From the NCBI GenBank assembly GCA_015227615.1, contig JAALGZ010000008.1, positions 1,178,001 through 1,242,000 of the forward strand: a stretch of 64,000 bases of DNA. The letters are read 5' to 3'. Positions within the stretch are counted from its first letter, which is position 1, and every line of letters starts with the position of its first letter. The DNA comes from Labyrinthula sp. Ha (taxonomy: Eukaryota; Sar; Bigyra; Labyrinthulida; Labyrinthulaceae). The position numbers were made by a program, and so were the translations under genes. Below are positions 1 through 11,800 of this stretch, piece by piece. The notes below the pieces were generated by a model that saw only the letters and a program-made list of their open reading frames with translations, ran no database searches and had not been told where the DNA came from.

Positions 1-2872
1 CCTAGTTACAAGTACAAAGGATCATTCCACAGCAAAAGCAATACTCCAAGTAAATAAATACCATCCTCAGTGAATTCATTTGGTCCATAAAGTCCAGTTC
101 TCAAAGAATTTGAATTGCTAAGAAGCTACTGCAATCTACTATAACTGTGACAGGATGATGCACAGACCCAGAGAAATGCAATAAACAACTTGGCTTCAAG
201 ACATGTGACTACAAGTTCGATCTCATAAATGACCCTTCCCTTCACCTTCGCACTGAACTTGCGGAACAGCATAAAAACATAGCAAGAATAAAATTTTCGT
301 CTATACTACATCTCTAAAGCTCCCAAACCATTATTGGAACCGAGGAACACATAAAACCATTTCTTTGTATCCAATCAAGACACTGTAAGAGTGGCTGGAT
401 TTTTGCCATCTTCCTTCATTGTATCTTGTTTCAACTAATGATATTAAAGTTTCCCTGTCAAATTGAACTTGTGATAATTCACCCCCGTAGCCTTATTAGG
501 CATCAACTATACAGTCAGCCTACCAGTGACTTATGATCCAAACCTTGTGCCCCAGTCATTCCTAACAATTCAAGGTCTGTATCACTTCAGCTCTATGAAA
601 AGTTTAATTATAGCACTAGATACAAAATTTTAGATTTTCCACGGAGAAATATTAAATTTTCCTACTATGTTAAAGGTCGAAATTATAGGTTAAAGTGCAG
701 AAAATATACAGAGTGGTTAAACTTAATCTATACAAGAAGGAGGAGACTATAATTACCGGAGTAATTAGATTGGCAGGATCAAAGTTGCGGTAAGGTTTTT
801 TAGCATTGAATTGAAAGTATATTTTCACAGCATACGGGTTTCCATGATGAGGCTTCATTACGAAATCTAAGATAAGATAAGATGGGAGAGTTGAACAGGA
901 AACTACATTAAATCGCCTATTTAAAGAGGAAAAACCGCGAACATATAATTAGGTAGGTTCAGATTGTTTGGCTACCAATCCAAAAGTCAATTTTAACTAC
1001 GCTCTTCTCCTACTCACAAGATAGCTCTACAGTACTAATTCCAATTCTAAGTGTCATCACACATGGGCAGCCATTTCTAGCTATATGATTCTTATGATTC
1101 GCTTCCATCTTGACAACTAAAGCAACTCTACACTGGAGCTGAAGGTATCCTGCGATAATTATTATAGTGTCTCAATCGCGATAAACCTGTGCAATGTTAA
1201 CACATAAAACATGGTTTTGATAGAAAAGGCTATTGCATCTTCTTGAGAGCAATAGCTTATGATGTATATTAATTCCCACTCTACGCTCCTCTAAGTGAAA
1301 CCTGTACTTGGTAAAAGAAAACCTTAGAAAAAAATAATAACAATATAAAACAATGGCAGTGAAAAAGAACAATTTCTGGAATAAGATTTCTTTCTAAGGG
1401 AGGTAGTAACAAATACATGCTACAAATACAAAAAAACCAACACACCAACAGCATTTGTAATGCTAGATAATGTACCTCAATCTAAATAAGTTCAAATAAA
1501 GGCATTAATATCATTAATATATGGACAACCCTTTAATAGATCTGCTCACCAGAGACCCTGAATTCCAGTTTCGTATTTACGCTCTCATCTCATGCTGCGG
1601 TATGTGAGTTCAGCTGAAAGCCTAAAGGTTCCTTAATGAAGTGTTATTTCGGATCTTCTGAGGAGAAATAACTGACACTGTCATAGACACGCTCCCACCT
1701 GTTTCGGTTCTGTAGAAAAATTATATGACCTAGCAAAAATACAAACCAGTCGCAACTATACTTGTAACGAGTCTGTGAATAATCTTCAAATTCATCATGC
1801 GTCACATCATCTTGCTTTGTATAGATTCAGCATTGAAAGGTAATTTGGCTCTAATATGTGGAAACTAGTTTCGTGTTAACATCATTATTATTATTGGGAT
1901 GAGCAATTTTGCTAAGAAGTAAATATATCTGCTTACAAGTCATAAATCTCAAACTCTAATTTTAGATTTAGTTTTGCTGTTCAGTGAAAATTTGTTGGAG
2001 TTGTATTTATTTTTCCATGCAACTATAGCTAAAACCTGCTCCATAATAATCAACTACCCTCTGCTCAAAATAAAACCTGAGTGTTAAATCCATCTATGAT
2101 TTCACCCGCACAAAGGAAGCTAACTCAATATCATACGATATTTCTCAACATTTTCAAGAAGTTTAATCTTTGGGTAACGATTTTCAACGTTGCATGGCAG
2201 TAAGGAGCACATAAGGTAGATAAGGAGCATGATTTTTACAAGTTACTTTCCTGTTCCATATAATAAACATATAGGGTAAACACAGTTTGATTGGAGACAG
2301 AATTAGCTAGATTCTATTGGAAAAGTAACACTCTAAGAGATAAAATGAATTGAATAATCTCTTAATGAGAAGCTACCTGCTATAACCAAACCTGTAGATG
2401 TGTATCTATGGTTTCTAACACTATGAAGCTAGGAATCTAGTCGGCCAACTACACAAAAGAATAATATTTTTTGTCCCTGGCTTTGTACTCTCAGTTAAAT
2501 ATTAATATATATATGTTATTGTCTGACGTAACTTTCAATATGAGGAGGTTAATGTGTATTTCCTGGAATGTGTTTTTCTTTTATTGTCTCTTTTGACCTA
2601 TTCGATTTTAAATTTTTAGTTTAGAACAGAAACCCATGATCATTGTCGAGACAATCTCGAATAAAGCGAAGGAGAAATCAAAAAAAAAAAAAAATCATAA
2701 CTCAGTTTGTAAAGCGACAACTCAACATTTCTAAGATTCTAGCTTACAATAATTAACTCCAAATGAAAAACGCAGTTTGTACGAGAATTAGGGTTTACCT
2801 GGTAATGGCTTCGATTTTTATACATACTACTGCTCTAAAATATTTAAACACGCAAATAACCTTTAAACAAAA
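1..2872. other. Gene-free left edge
   Basis: I see no supportable gene here. Open frames are short (under about 70 codons), lack recognisable motifs and occur in competing frames. The stretch is AT-rich, with a 15-base A run at 2680-2694 close to the 3' end of the minus-strand SH3/FKBP gene. No tRNA or snRNA signature was noticed. Part of it may be 3' UTR of the gene that ends at 2873. Confidence 0.6.
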
Positions 2873-4923
2873 TTAGTGCAATCCAGCTTCCTTCTTTAAT
2901 TTTGCCCTCTTCCATTTCTGCATTAGTAAAAACGTAGGTCGATCTACCCCAAACGCCTCTTCAAACGCAGATCCATGTAAATGGTCTTCTGGCGATGCAG
3001 GGTTAACTTCAAACTGCTCGTATGCTTTTGTTTCAACAATTTTTCTAATTGTTTGCAAATCGTATTTTTTCAAGGGAGCTTGTTGATATTTTGTTCCAGA
3101 TGGCCCCTGCTGAACTTTCAATGGTGGCCTTTGTGCGTAAGTAGATGGTTTCTTCACCCTTGGCCCTACTGGAGTATTATTTTGCCATACAGGACCTGAT
3201 GTATATTTCGATGCAGATGCAGCAACAGCTTGAGCTAAAGCGCCCTGGGTTTGACCTTGACCTCCATAACTGGACATATTATTATATTGGTTAGATGGAC
3301 CACTTGCACTTGGAGGTCCAGGCATTGATGCTCTTTCAAAATTCTCCAGTTTTATGTCATATACTAAATGACAATTTGGAGGAACATTTGGAGGATTACC
3401 AACTTCTCCATAAGCTAGTTCAGGTTTCACAACAATTCGACTCTGTTGACCAACTTCTAAATTCTGAACTGCTCTTTCTAATCCCTTGATCGCAGTTCCT
3501 TTACCAACAATAAACCTCATGAAATCTCCACTATCGTTTTCACCTGGGAGATCAGATGCTGCAAACTCGATCAACCTCTGCTTCTGTGAATCCCAGACGT
3601 AAGCTGCATATGAGATTGTTACCTTATCCCCTTCTGCAGGTGCTTTAGCTCCATTCTTTGGTACAAAAATAGTAGCATTTCTTTCTCCATTCGTCAACAT
3701 AGTAAAGCCATCAGTCAAAAGTTCATCAAAGGCATCCAAAGTTGGCATTGCGAACCCTTCAATTGTTCTTCTTTTTCTTTGCGCGTTTCCGGATGGAGCA
3801 GTTGCATATTTCTTGCCATTTCCTTGAGTACCCATTGGACCGAAACCAGTCATGTTATCCAAATATCCTGAACCAAAACCTGATTGCTGCTTCTGCACCC
3901 CGGTCATTCTCTTAGCGTACCCCCTCTCTTGAGCGCCGGATGCTGAGATCAGTTGACCAGTGACAACAGCTTGTGCCTCATTTGGATTCAATGCTTCAAC
4001 ATAATTTGCAGGAAACAAACCGCGCTGTCCGTCTATCGTTTCTCCTTCCCACCAACCTTTACTAGGTGTGTATTTATTCTTTATTGCTACGATATCCCCC
4101 TTGGCGATTGTTAGTTCGACAGCGTCGCTCGCATTCCAGTCGAACTTTACCCGAGCAAGTGGGCTCACATTATCGATTGCAGCCGAAACACTGTTTCGAC
4201 CGAATCCCCTCCCAGCTTGTTGTCGTGCATTTTCCACTCTGGGTCCAATGCTCGGATCGGATACATTGAATGTCTCCCTCGGATCGAGCCAGGTTACAAG
4301 TGTGTATTCAGCCGGTTCGTTATTCAGCAATTTACGAAGATATACCTCGAGAACTCGTGCTCGACTCGAGTTTACAACAGAGTTTCCAGGTAAAGAAACT
4401 TTGTCTGCCCAAGCCGGCGGTAACGGCCGATCGAAATTTGGGTACATTGTTCGGAGTGTCTCGTCAAGTTCTCGAAAATCACCAACTTGTTTTACTTGGG
4501 AGATCTTTTTTCTAGAAAGAATAACTTCTATGATAAAAGAAGAGGTATTATCCTGTGGTATTACCCTGATCTTATTAATTTTATCAGTCTGGGCCTGTTG
4601 GTTGGAATTGTAAGGATTTGGATTTATTCCGGACAACGCAGATCCTTGTCGGTGCTGCCTTTCTTCTTCAGGGGAAATAAGCTCTACATAATTATATGGA
4701 AAATCTCCTCTTCTTCCGTCATCAGTTTGTCCTTCCCACCATCCTGACTCATCCTATAGAAAATTAGAAAAGAGAGAAGATCAGGGTTCACAGAAACAGG
4801 AAACGTCTAAACCAGGCTCAAATTATTTACTTGGCGAAGAACTCTAATAATAGCATCCTCTTTAAATGATAAATCACCTTTTTCTGTTCCCTGGAATGCA
4901 TAGAGTGCTCTCGCTGTAGTCAT
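2873..4923 (-). CDS. SH3-PX-SH3-FKBP-villin headpiece multidomain protein
   Basis: Two exons (4831-4923 and 2873-4753, joined across a 77-bp GT-AG intron in phase 0) give 657 residues. The intron splits the first SH3 domain, and joining the exons restores it (ALYAF, then GWWEG, then FPYNYV), which fixes the start at 4923. Domains by eye: SH3 at about 3-57, PX at about 90-195 (LPPAW loop, RARVLEVYLRKLL helix), SH3 at about 229-285 (GWWEGE, GLFPANYVEAL), FKBP prolyl isomerase fold at about 405-503 (ending in AYG and VYDIKL), a Gly/Ser/Gln/Pro linker, and a C-terminal villin headpiece at about 595-657 ending KWKRAKLKKEAGLH. From the families, I infer a cytosolic scaffold linking membrane phosphoinositide, proline-rich ligands and F-actin. 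Oddities: the PX domain lacks the usual Arg-aromatic pair of the lipid pocket (KQV instead). By my alignment the FKBP pocket lacks the Asp and Trp equivalent to FKBP12 D37 and W59, so lipid binding and isomerase activity are doubtful. Confidence 0.88.
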
Positions 4924-5070
4924 TTTTCTCTTTCTTTTCACTCTGAAAGTATTCGAATCACAATTATACGTTTACTATAATGACCGTATTAGCCATCAAT
5001 TTGGCTCTATAGCCCACTATCTTCTATCCGTTTATATACTTTTGGGCAATCAAGAAAGCAGAAACAAGAA
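4924..5070. promoter_or_regulatory. Bidirectional promoter, 147 bp
   Basis: This is the whole gap between the start codons of the divergent SH3/FKBP gene and the coiled-coil gene. Both 5' UTRs and core promoters must fit here unless they overlap coding DNA. Purine-rich leaders precede both starts. I see no clear TATA box or repeated operator. Confidence 0.5.
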
Positions 5071-5877
5071 ATGAAGGACGAAGAAAAAAGTTCTTTAAAA
5101 GCCGAAGAAATGGATTTGACTTCTAGAACGGAAGTGTTAGATTTCACCAGTAGTTTTAAGAAGTATCTAGGAACTCCACCACGGTCTGTTCAAAATCGAT
5201 TAAAAGCTCAAACAGAGGTGTCTGCACCTTCTCCATTAAGTGAGAAACAAAGATTGCTGTTGGAAAAGTATTCTAAAGGAGGTTCTGGATTAAATTCCAT
5301 CAAAAGCAATAGTTATAATTCCTCCGTTTCATTTCGAGATGGTGATTTAAATGAGATTCTGAATAAGATTAAGCTTGTTTTGAAAGTAGATGATGAAAAA
5401 GAAATTGTACCTCAATTGATCAAGTCTATAACACGAATAAAAACGTTGAGCAAGGAGAACGAAAATCTTATGAAAAGTATAGAAAAGTTAAAGCTGAGAA
5501 CTAAATTGAATAATCAGGATGTTGAGTGTGTTGAAAAGAGAAAAAAGGAAGTAGAGAATAGATATTTGAAAGATAAAGAGCACTTTAAAATCTGGACAAG
5601 AGAAAAAGAAGTTGAAATAAGCAAGTTGAAGAACCAAATGAAACTAAAGGAGAACAAGATTGGAAAATTGGAAACTGATCTGTTCAAATTAAGGCAAACA
5701 TTTCAAAAAACTGGATCAAAAGGAACAAGCTATTCTTTAGAGAAGTATAAGAAAGATAATTTGAAGTTGAAAAAACGAAACGAAGTCTTAGTAAAAGAAA
5801 TAGGACAGTTGAAAGCACAAAAAGTTGAACGAAGGGAATCTGATGATACGGTTGTAATAAAGAATAGTACAGAATAA
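5071..5877 (+). CDS. Coiled-coil protein of unknown function
   Basis: Single-exon frame of 268 residues, starting at an ATG after a purine-rich leader. Residues 1-85 are Ser/Pro-rich and probably disordered. From about 90 to the end the protein is highly charged (Lys/Glu/Arg) with heptad-like Leu/Ile spacing, typical of a long coiled coil. A less charged helical patch at about 92-125 (NEILNKIKLVLKVDD and following) precedes the main coil. There is no membrane segment or signal peptide. Centrosomal and cytoskeletal coiled-coil proteins look like this, but I recognise no specific family. It shares a 147-bp divergent promoter region with the SH3/FKBP/headpiece gene, so the two may be co-expressed. 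Coding status is well supported by length and composition; function is not. Confidence 0.75.
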   Translation: MKDEEKSSLKAEEMDLTSRTEVLDFTSSFKKYLGTPPRSVQNRLKAQTEVSAPSPLSEKQRLLLEKYSKGGSGLNSIKSNSYNSSVSFRDGDLNEILNKIKLVLKVDDEKEIVPQLIKSITRIKTLSKENENLMKSIEKLKLRTKLNNQDVECVEKRKKEVENRYLKDKEHFKIWTREKEVEISKLKNQMKLKENKIGKLETDLFKLRQTFQKTGSKGTSYSLEKYKKDNLKLKKRNEVLVKEIGQLKAQKVERRESDDTVVIKNSTE

Positions 5878-8800
5878 GATAAAGATCGTGATTGAATCTT
5901 GTTGGAGTCATCTAGATATCATAATTAGCAGTAAAAGTAATTACTTTGATTTCTTATTTATTTATTGTCCCCTCACTCATTGACCATCCTCTTCCTTTTT
6001 TTCTCATTGAAAATTATATTCCAGTTGAAAAAGAATATTCTCCAAGTCAACGTTCTTCATTGCTGGATTTCATTCATATATTCTGGTAAAATATTCTTAT
6101 TCCATAAATCGATGGGTTCAAAATATCTAGTTTTGAAATTTTTAAAATATAGATCCTGAATTTTCAGGGAAACATATCTTAGTGACAAGAAATCTCTGGA
6201 AAGGAAAGAATTGTATTTTAGTTTTGGGCATTTAACTGCTCATCGAGTACGAGAAGAAAAATGTGGATGGAAGCACAAGATATAGAAAAAACTACAATTG
6301 TTAAGTGCTTGGACAGTAAGTTTCTTTTTTTCTTATAGTTCTGTCGCAAGATTTAAATATAGGTCATATGTTGCAACATTTCTTCAATTTTCCCAACAAT
6401 TCTTTCAAAAGCATTTTTAGGTTGAATCCTTTCAAACAATTCATCACTCAATGTTGTTTTCAGTCTCCTTGGATAATGATATGAAAGGTAAGATGAAGTT
6501 AAGAATTAAGGGCGAAACCTAAATAAGCATTCTCTAAGAATTTTCGCGAGCAAATGTAAATTGAGCCACCTTTATATCTGACTTCATCGTTTATTGTTAG
6601 AAATTGTGACTGGTGGTGCAGATTGACTTCTCCTTGAGGGCTAATTTGAACTCTTTGATGATTTTCCGAGTGATTGAGTGAATCTATATAACACATTGAG
6701 TGGGGAATGAGTCATAACTTAATTGTTTTTACTGATTGAGGAAACAGGAACACATTGAGAACTTTGAATTTCATGACTGGGAGTTGACAACCTTCATATC
6801 TCTCACAATTTGATTCAAGTGAGCTTAGCGATTCTCAGTGAAGACATTTTCGCATTTTGCACCACTACTTGTCACTTTATTCAGTTATAACTGAACGACG
6901 ACTTTAGACTCTCAAAATAAAACTAAGCGGCTTCTCATTGAACTATTTCATAGAAAATAAGTTACGCAAATCCTTGTCTAGATCTCTACAGATAGTGGAA
7001 AGTGGAAAATTGCTTTACGATATATAGGCGATGGTTTTAGTCAAAATGACTTTGGCTTTTAATAATGATCATAGCTAAATAAAACTAAAGAACACAGATG
7101 ATTAAAAGAATTAGGAACATGTGTAAACACATGAGGGAAGATTAAATACAGCTAAAAGCCAATTCATATTGTTACTGGAAATTTTGTAATATGCTTTGGT
7201 TTAGCTTAGAGTCTTGTTACAAACCCATTGAAATATGACATGAGAGAATGTTGAACTTCAGTTCATTCTTTTTTTTAACGAAACTGATGGAGCTGAAGTT
7301 AAGTAGTTGATTGTCTTCTTGAAGATCAACAGCGGGAGCAACTTAACTTAAAGGCAGCTTTGCTTAAACCGTTAATATGGACCATTCATCAAGAGAACAA
7401 GAATCAGAATAACATCAAAGTGCTCAAAAACACTAAATTGACTCGTTCTCAGTAAATCTTTTGAGTTTTTGAACGATTCTTGAGCTCAGATACTCGCATA
7501 GTAATGGATGAGGTGTTTGAATACTTTGTGCAGGTGTATTAGTTTAGCGTGTAATATCTGTATTCATACACACGATGATATTATTTTTGAGATTCTAGGT
7601 TCTAGGGTTCAGAGCGTTTTATGGTATGAATAAAATGAAAGCTACTTTCCATGCTGAAACTAAATGATGAATATTGGCCTATTGCTTGTAGAGATAGCAA
7701 ACTTGGAGCTGGATTTCGCTGTTCCAAATCTTGTGGTACTTAACCTACCCAGACCACAATCTCTTCGAAATTCAAGTGAAAGTAAGGCAAAGTACAGAAA
7801 ATTACATAACTTCTTCATTCAAATTAGTAAAAATATCACCGAAGAGCAATTTTTATGGAAAACCACCTTTATTTTGTTGAAATCGTTGCGTCTTGATCCT
7901 CCAAGCACAACTCTCCATGACATAGCTGTAGCTTTTAACTCACAATGAAGCAAAATTAGTTTTGAACTTCTTGTTAGATACTTATAAAATCTCTTCTCCA
8001 ATGCTAAGCTTCTTTGATTGTACTGTTCTCTGTGATTTTTTTAAAGAGGCAACTGATTCCAACCTTTGATTCTTGCTGATCTTGACTATTAATACAAATA
8101 CCATAGAAAAAACAGCTGCACACATATATGGTGTTCAAACTTCTTCTTCATTACAATGCGAGTATCTGAATCCAGTAATAGTTCACAAACTCAAAAAATT
8201 CACTAGTAACTAACCTAGTTAGTCTCTTGCATATCTTGTTGTAATTCTAAACCTTGTTATCTTGATGAATGACCGATATGAGCCGTTAAAGCAAAAAGGA
8301 GTTTAAATTAAGTTGTTCCCTTCTAGAGCTTCCTAAAATATTTTGCCAAGCGGATAAGAGATGTTACAAATGTTTCTTGTCCTGTTGTTTCCAACAATGA
8401 GAAAGTGTGACTTGTTAAAGAACAACTTGGTTTTGGACATCGTACGGATTTGTAGAAAAACATAAGAAGAAATATAAACATATTGTAGAAGTTAAGTTCT
8501 CTAAGAAAATACATTCGGGTTCAATAGCCAAAGATAAGAAGGGTGTGCTTAAGGCCAATGGCCTTAGTTATTATGAAGCATCTAAGGCAAAAACCTTATG
8601 TAGCTTGCCAATAGTACTGACAAATAATAATCACAGCAAAGAGTTTTACGAAAGCAAGCTGACTAGAGAAAACTTAATAATGATTCATCTTTACTTTATG
8701 AATGGGATTATCAGAAACTTACCCTTGATGTTTCTGTTAGAAGATACGAAATGTATAAAGCTCTTCATATATTTTTGAGTATATTGTGTCTTTGTCAAGT

Positions 8801-11800
8801 ATAAATATTTTCTCGGTAGTTCAGAAAATAAAAAGTTCATATAAAAAATGTTAGAGCAGGGAATCCAACCAATGCTATAAGTTGAATTATGACCCTTTAG
8901 ACAGAAAGGATATTACGGTTTTACCTTAAAAAGGTAAATTGAATCCACAGAGCTTCCGCGTGGGCACTGTCAAATTGGAGTCGATAGCTCTGTACATTTT
9001 GGCGACTCTTTGAACATTATTCCTGCAAATTAATAAATGGTAGCTTTTAAGGTATTCATTGGAACCTGTGTATCAAAATAAAATTCTCGTACTAGATTAG
9101 GTTTTAATGAAGTGAATAGACAACTTTAGTGCAAGTAATCCCCTCATTACTAAGAATTTTATTTAAATTTTCGTTAACTTTTATTATATGGTCGAAGAAC
9201 CCTCCTGGCCTCATCCTTGGATACATAAAAGTAACAACCGTTAATTCCATTTGAGGTTTAGCTCCTGTTCCAACTTAGGCTTAGTAGAGGAGATAGTTCT
9301 TTCAAGAAAAAAATGTTCTCACATGAACTTAGTCATGGGTGGTAATAAGGTACAATCGACATCATTTGCTTCTAACCACGTTTCTAAGAGATTCTAGGTA
9401 TTTCGATAATACTGAATTTCGTATTTATTAATCACATCCTGGTTAAATCACTATTAAAACCTAGATCATTTAGGGTAAAAAAATGTCTTATCATTAGAGT
9501 CACCTCATAGCTTTATCATTCTTCTTCTTTGTACATTGCTTACCTCACATGTCTATATTTTGTCAGCTGACACCTAGATTCTGAAGACAGTGGATTAATA
9601 AATTGGGTTTTAAACCCTGAAGAGATGAATTCAATCAAATTTTCTGTTATTAGATGGGCTAGATTACTTTATTTGATTTGTTCACTAAGCCTACGCTTTG
9701 GATTACCATATATGTCTTTAATTGACTTTGGTAATTTAGCTTACTAGATATGTAACTTCGCTGTGCTTAGATTATTTTGGTTTGTATCTAGGTTATAATT
9801 CCTTTACAAATATTTTAAAATATGGCTTTATAGTTACGTTAGTCTCAAGTGGATTAGTGTACCTCTGTAAGAAACTAAGAGTACTTCAAACAATTTTTAG
9901 GGATTTCTATGTGCTCTTAACAGCTAACTTAAAGTTAGAACTTTATAAAAAATAAGAAATGTTGATCTTATTCCCATCCATATATACAAATTCTTTCCAA
10001 TTATGTCTATAAACGATTCTATCTTGAAATATGCCACAAATAATGTATCCTAGAGCTCTTATAATAAAAGTTTGAAAAATACAATTTGATCTGTTCTGGA
10101 GAAAACTGGGCTCAATTTAACCTCCCACTCTACCTAACCCATCGTAATTATTGACATAACATAGTTTCTATATGTGTTCCACAATTTTGCAAATATGTTT
10201 TTAATATTTAGGTAACACGAATGGCGATACATTTTCTGTCATCTTCAAACCATGGGGAGCTCTTGTGTGTTGTGGAATCTGTAGGATCACTCACAAAAGC
10301 CTTGACGTACAGTTTTAAATTGCTATAAATCTCACAAATAGGATAATTTAGAAAAAATATTCAAAAGTTTTTAATTATGAAATGAGTTCTTTAACACAGT
10401 ATTTTATCCTTGCAATTTGCAAACAATATAAATATTGCTATATCGGTGCCTTAGAATGAATCTAGTTTTACTCACGAAAAGCAATTGGAAATATCGTGAA
10501 AAAAATGTTATCAAAGAGTTTTTGCCTTTAGGATGGACATAACAGTGATATATCTCTATAGTCACTTTTTTAAAGAAATTTTACTTGAATTGAACTAAAG
10601 AATCATCATCACCCTTTATACTCAGTTGGTAGTGCTCTTTCGGTGCCAAATACTATGTCATCTCGAGGAACGGAAAGTGGTGACACTCAACGGAGAGGAA
10701 TTAATAGACCAAGAATCCCATGCTCCAAGGAAAACACAACTAAATATGGGGAAAATTAATTACCAATATTCCGGCGATGCGAGCGAGAAACTGATACCCC
10801 GGGTGGGGATGAATATGTAATCCATGATGATACGATAACGGATGCTTGGTACACACATACCGCAACGACTTTCAGTCCATCATTTGGAGCGGATACTCAT
10901 AATGAGATGAATATAGAAGCAAATGCCCAGATTAAGGAGGTTCAAAATACGTAGAGTTTCTGATAAGCGATTTTATTTAATTTTTTCAGTGTTAGATGTA
11001 TTTCAAACCAAGTACTTGGGTTTCATCACAACATGATGTTAAGGAATTCATTGAACCTAAGCACATGCAACAATCTTGGGGTATAGCAGGTATGAAGTCA
11101 TTATAGGGTAAAAAAATTAAAACATTCGGCCATAGCTAAGCGACTTAGCTGCCATACTAGAGCAAGGCCTATCATTTTACTAGAATATCGATAACTATAT
11201 TCCCTTGGGAACCTTTACGATGGATATATTTTAAGAACCCTTCTTAATTATCTTACGGTGTTCAGTGCTATAGATATGATAGAACATTTTATTAATTTGA
11301 AGACACATTTAATAAGGAAGAGAAAAGATATGATCAGACTTCAAGTCCTTGCAAAAGCCTGGGTAGTGATCGCTCAATTTTTGGTTGCGGATGCTCATTA
11401 GATTATGTGGATGCAGGCAGCTTACCTCAAGCTGTAGTAGAAAACCTTATTGGAATATGATAGCTCAATATCCTTCTACATGACCATGCTAAGTTCAAGC
11501 TTTTATGAATCGCCTTATGGGTCAAAATTAACAGAGTAGGGATTTTTAGGTACCAACCAAGTGTTAGTTGTCAGCTAAGCATTTCAATTTCACAAACAAA
11601 GAAAAGTCTATAAAGAGAAATCAAGGGACCAATGAAGAACTGTAACATGACGCTGTCGCATTAATAATATGCTAACCCTAGAACAGAAGATGAAGTAAAT
11701 CAATGACAAACCCTACACATATTCTTAGCATTATACCTCCCTATCCTATAGGAAAGAAGTTAAAAACACTTATATCATTAAAAAGTACATAACTGCACAA

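Noticed and set aside
7664-7948. 94-codon open frame in the first large desert
   Set aside because: No recognisable motif, and an overlapping frame looks equally protein-like; chance is more likely.
8400-8778. Open frame of about 120 codons (without ATG at its start)
   Set aside because: No start context, no domain, and no similarity to any neighbour that I can see.
10615-10650. tRNA A-box-like string (ACTCAGTTGGTAGTGC)
   Set aside because: No matching T-loop (GGTTCGAATC-like) or acceptor stem follows within tRNA distance.
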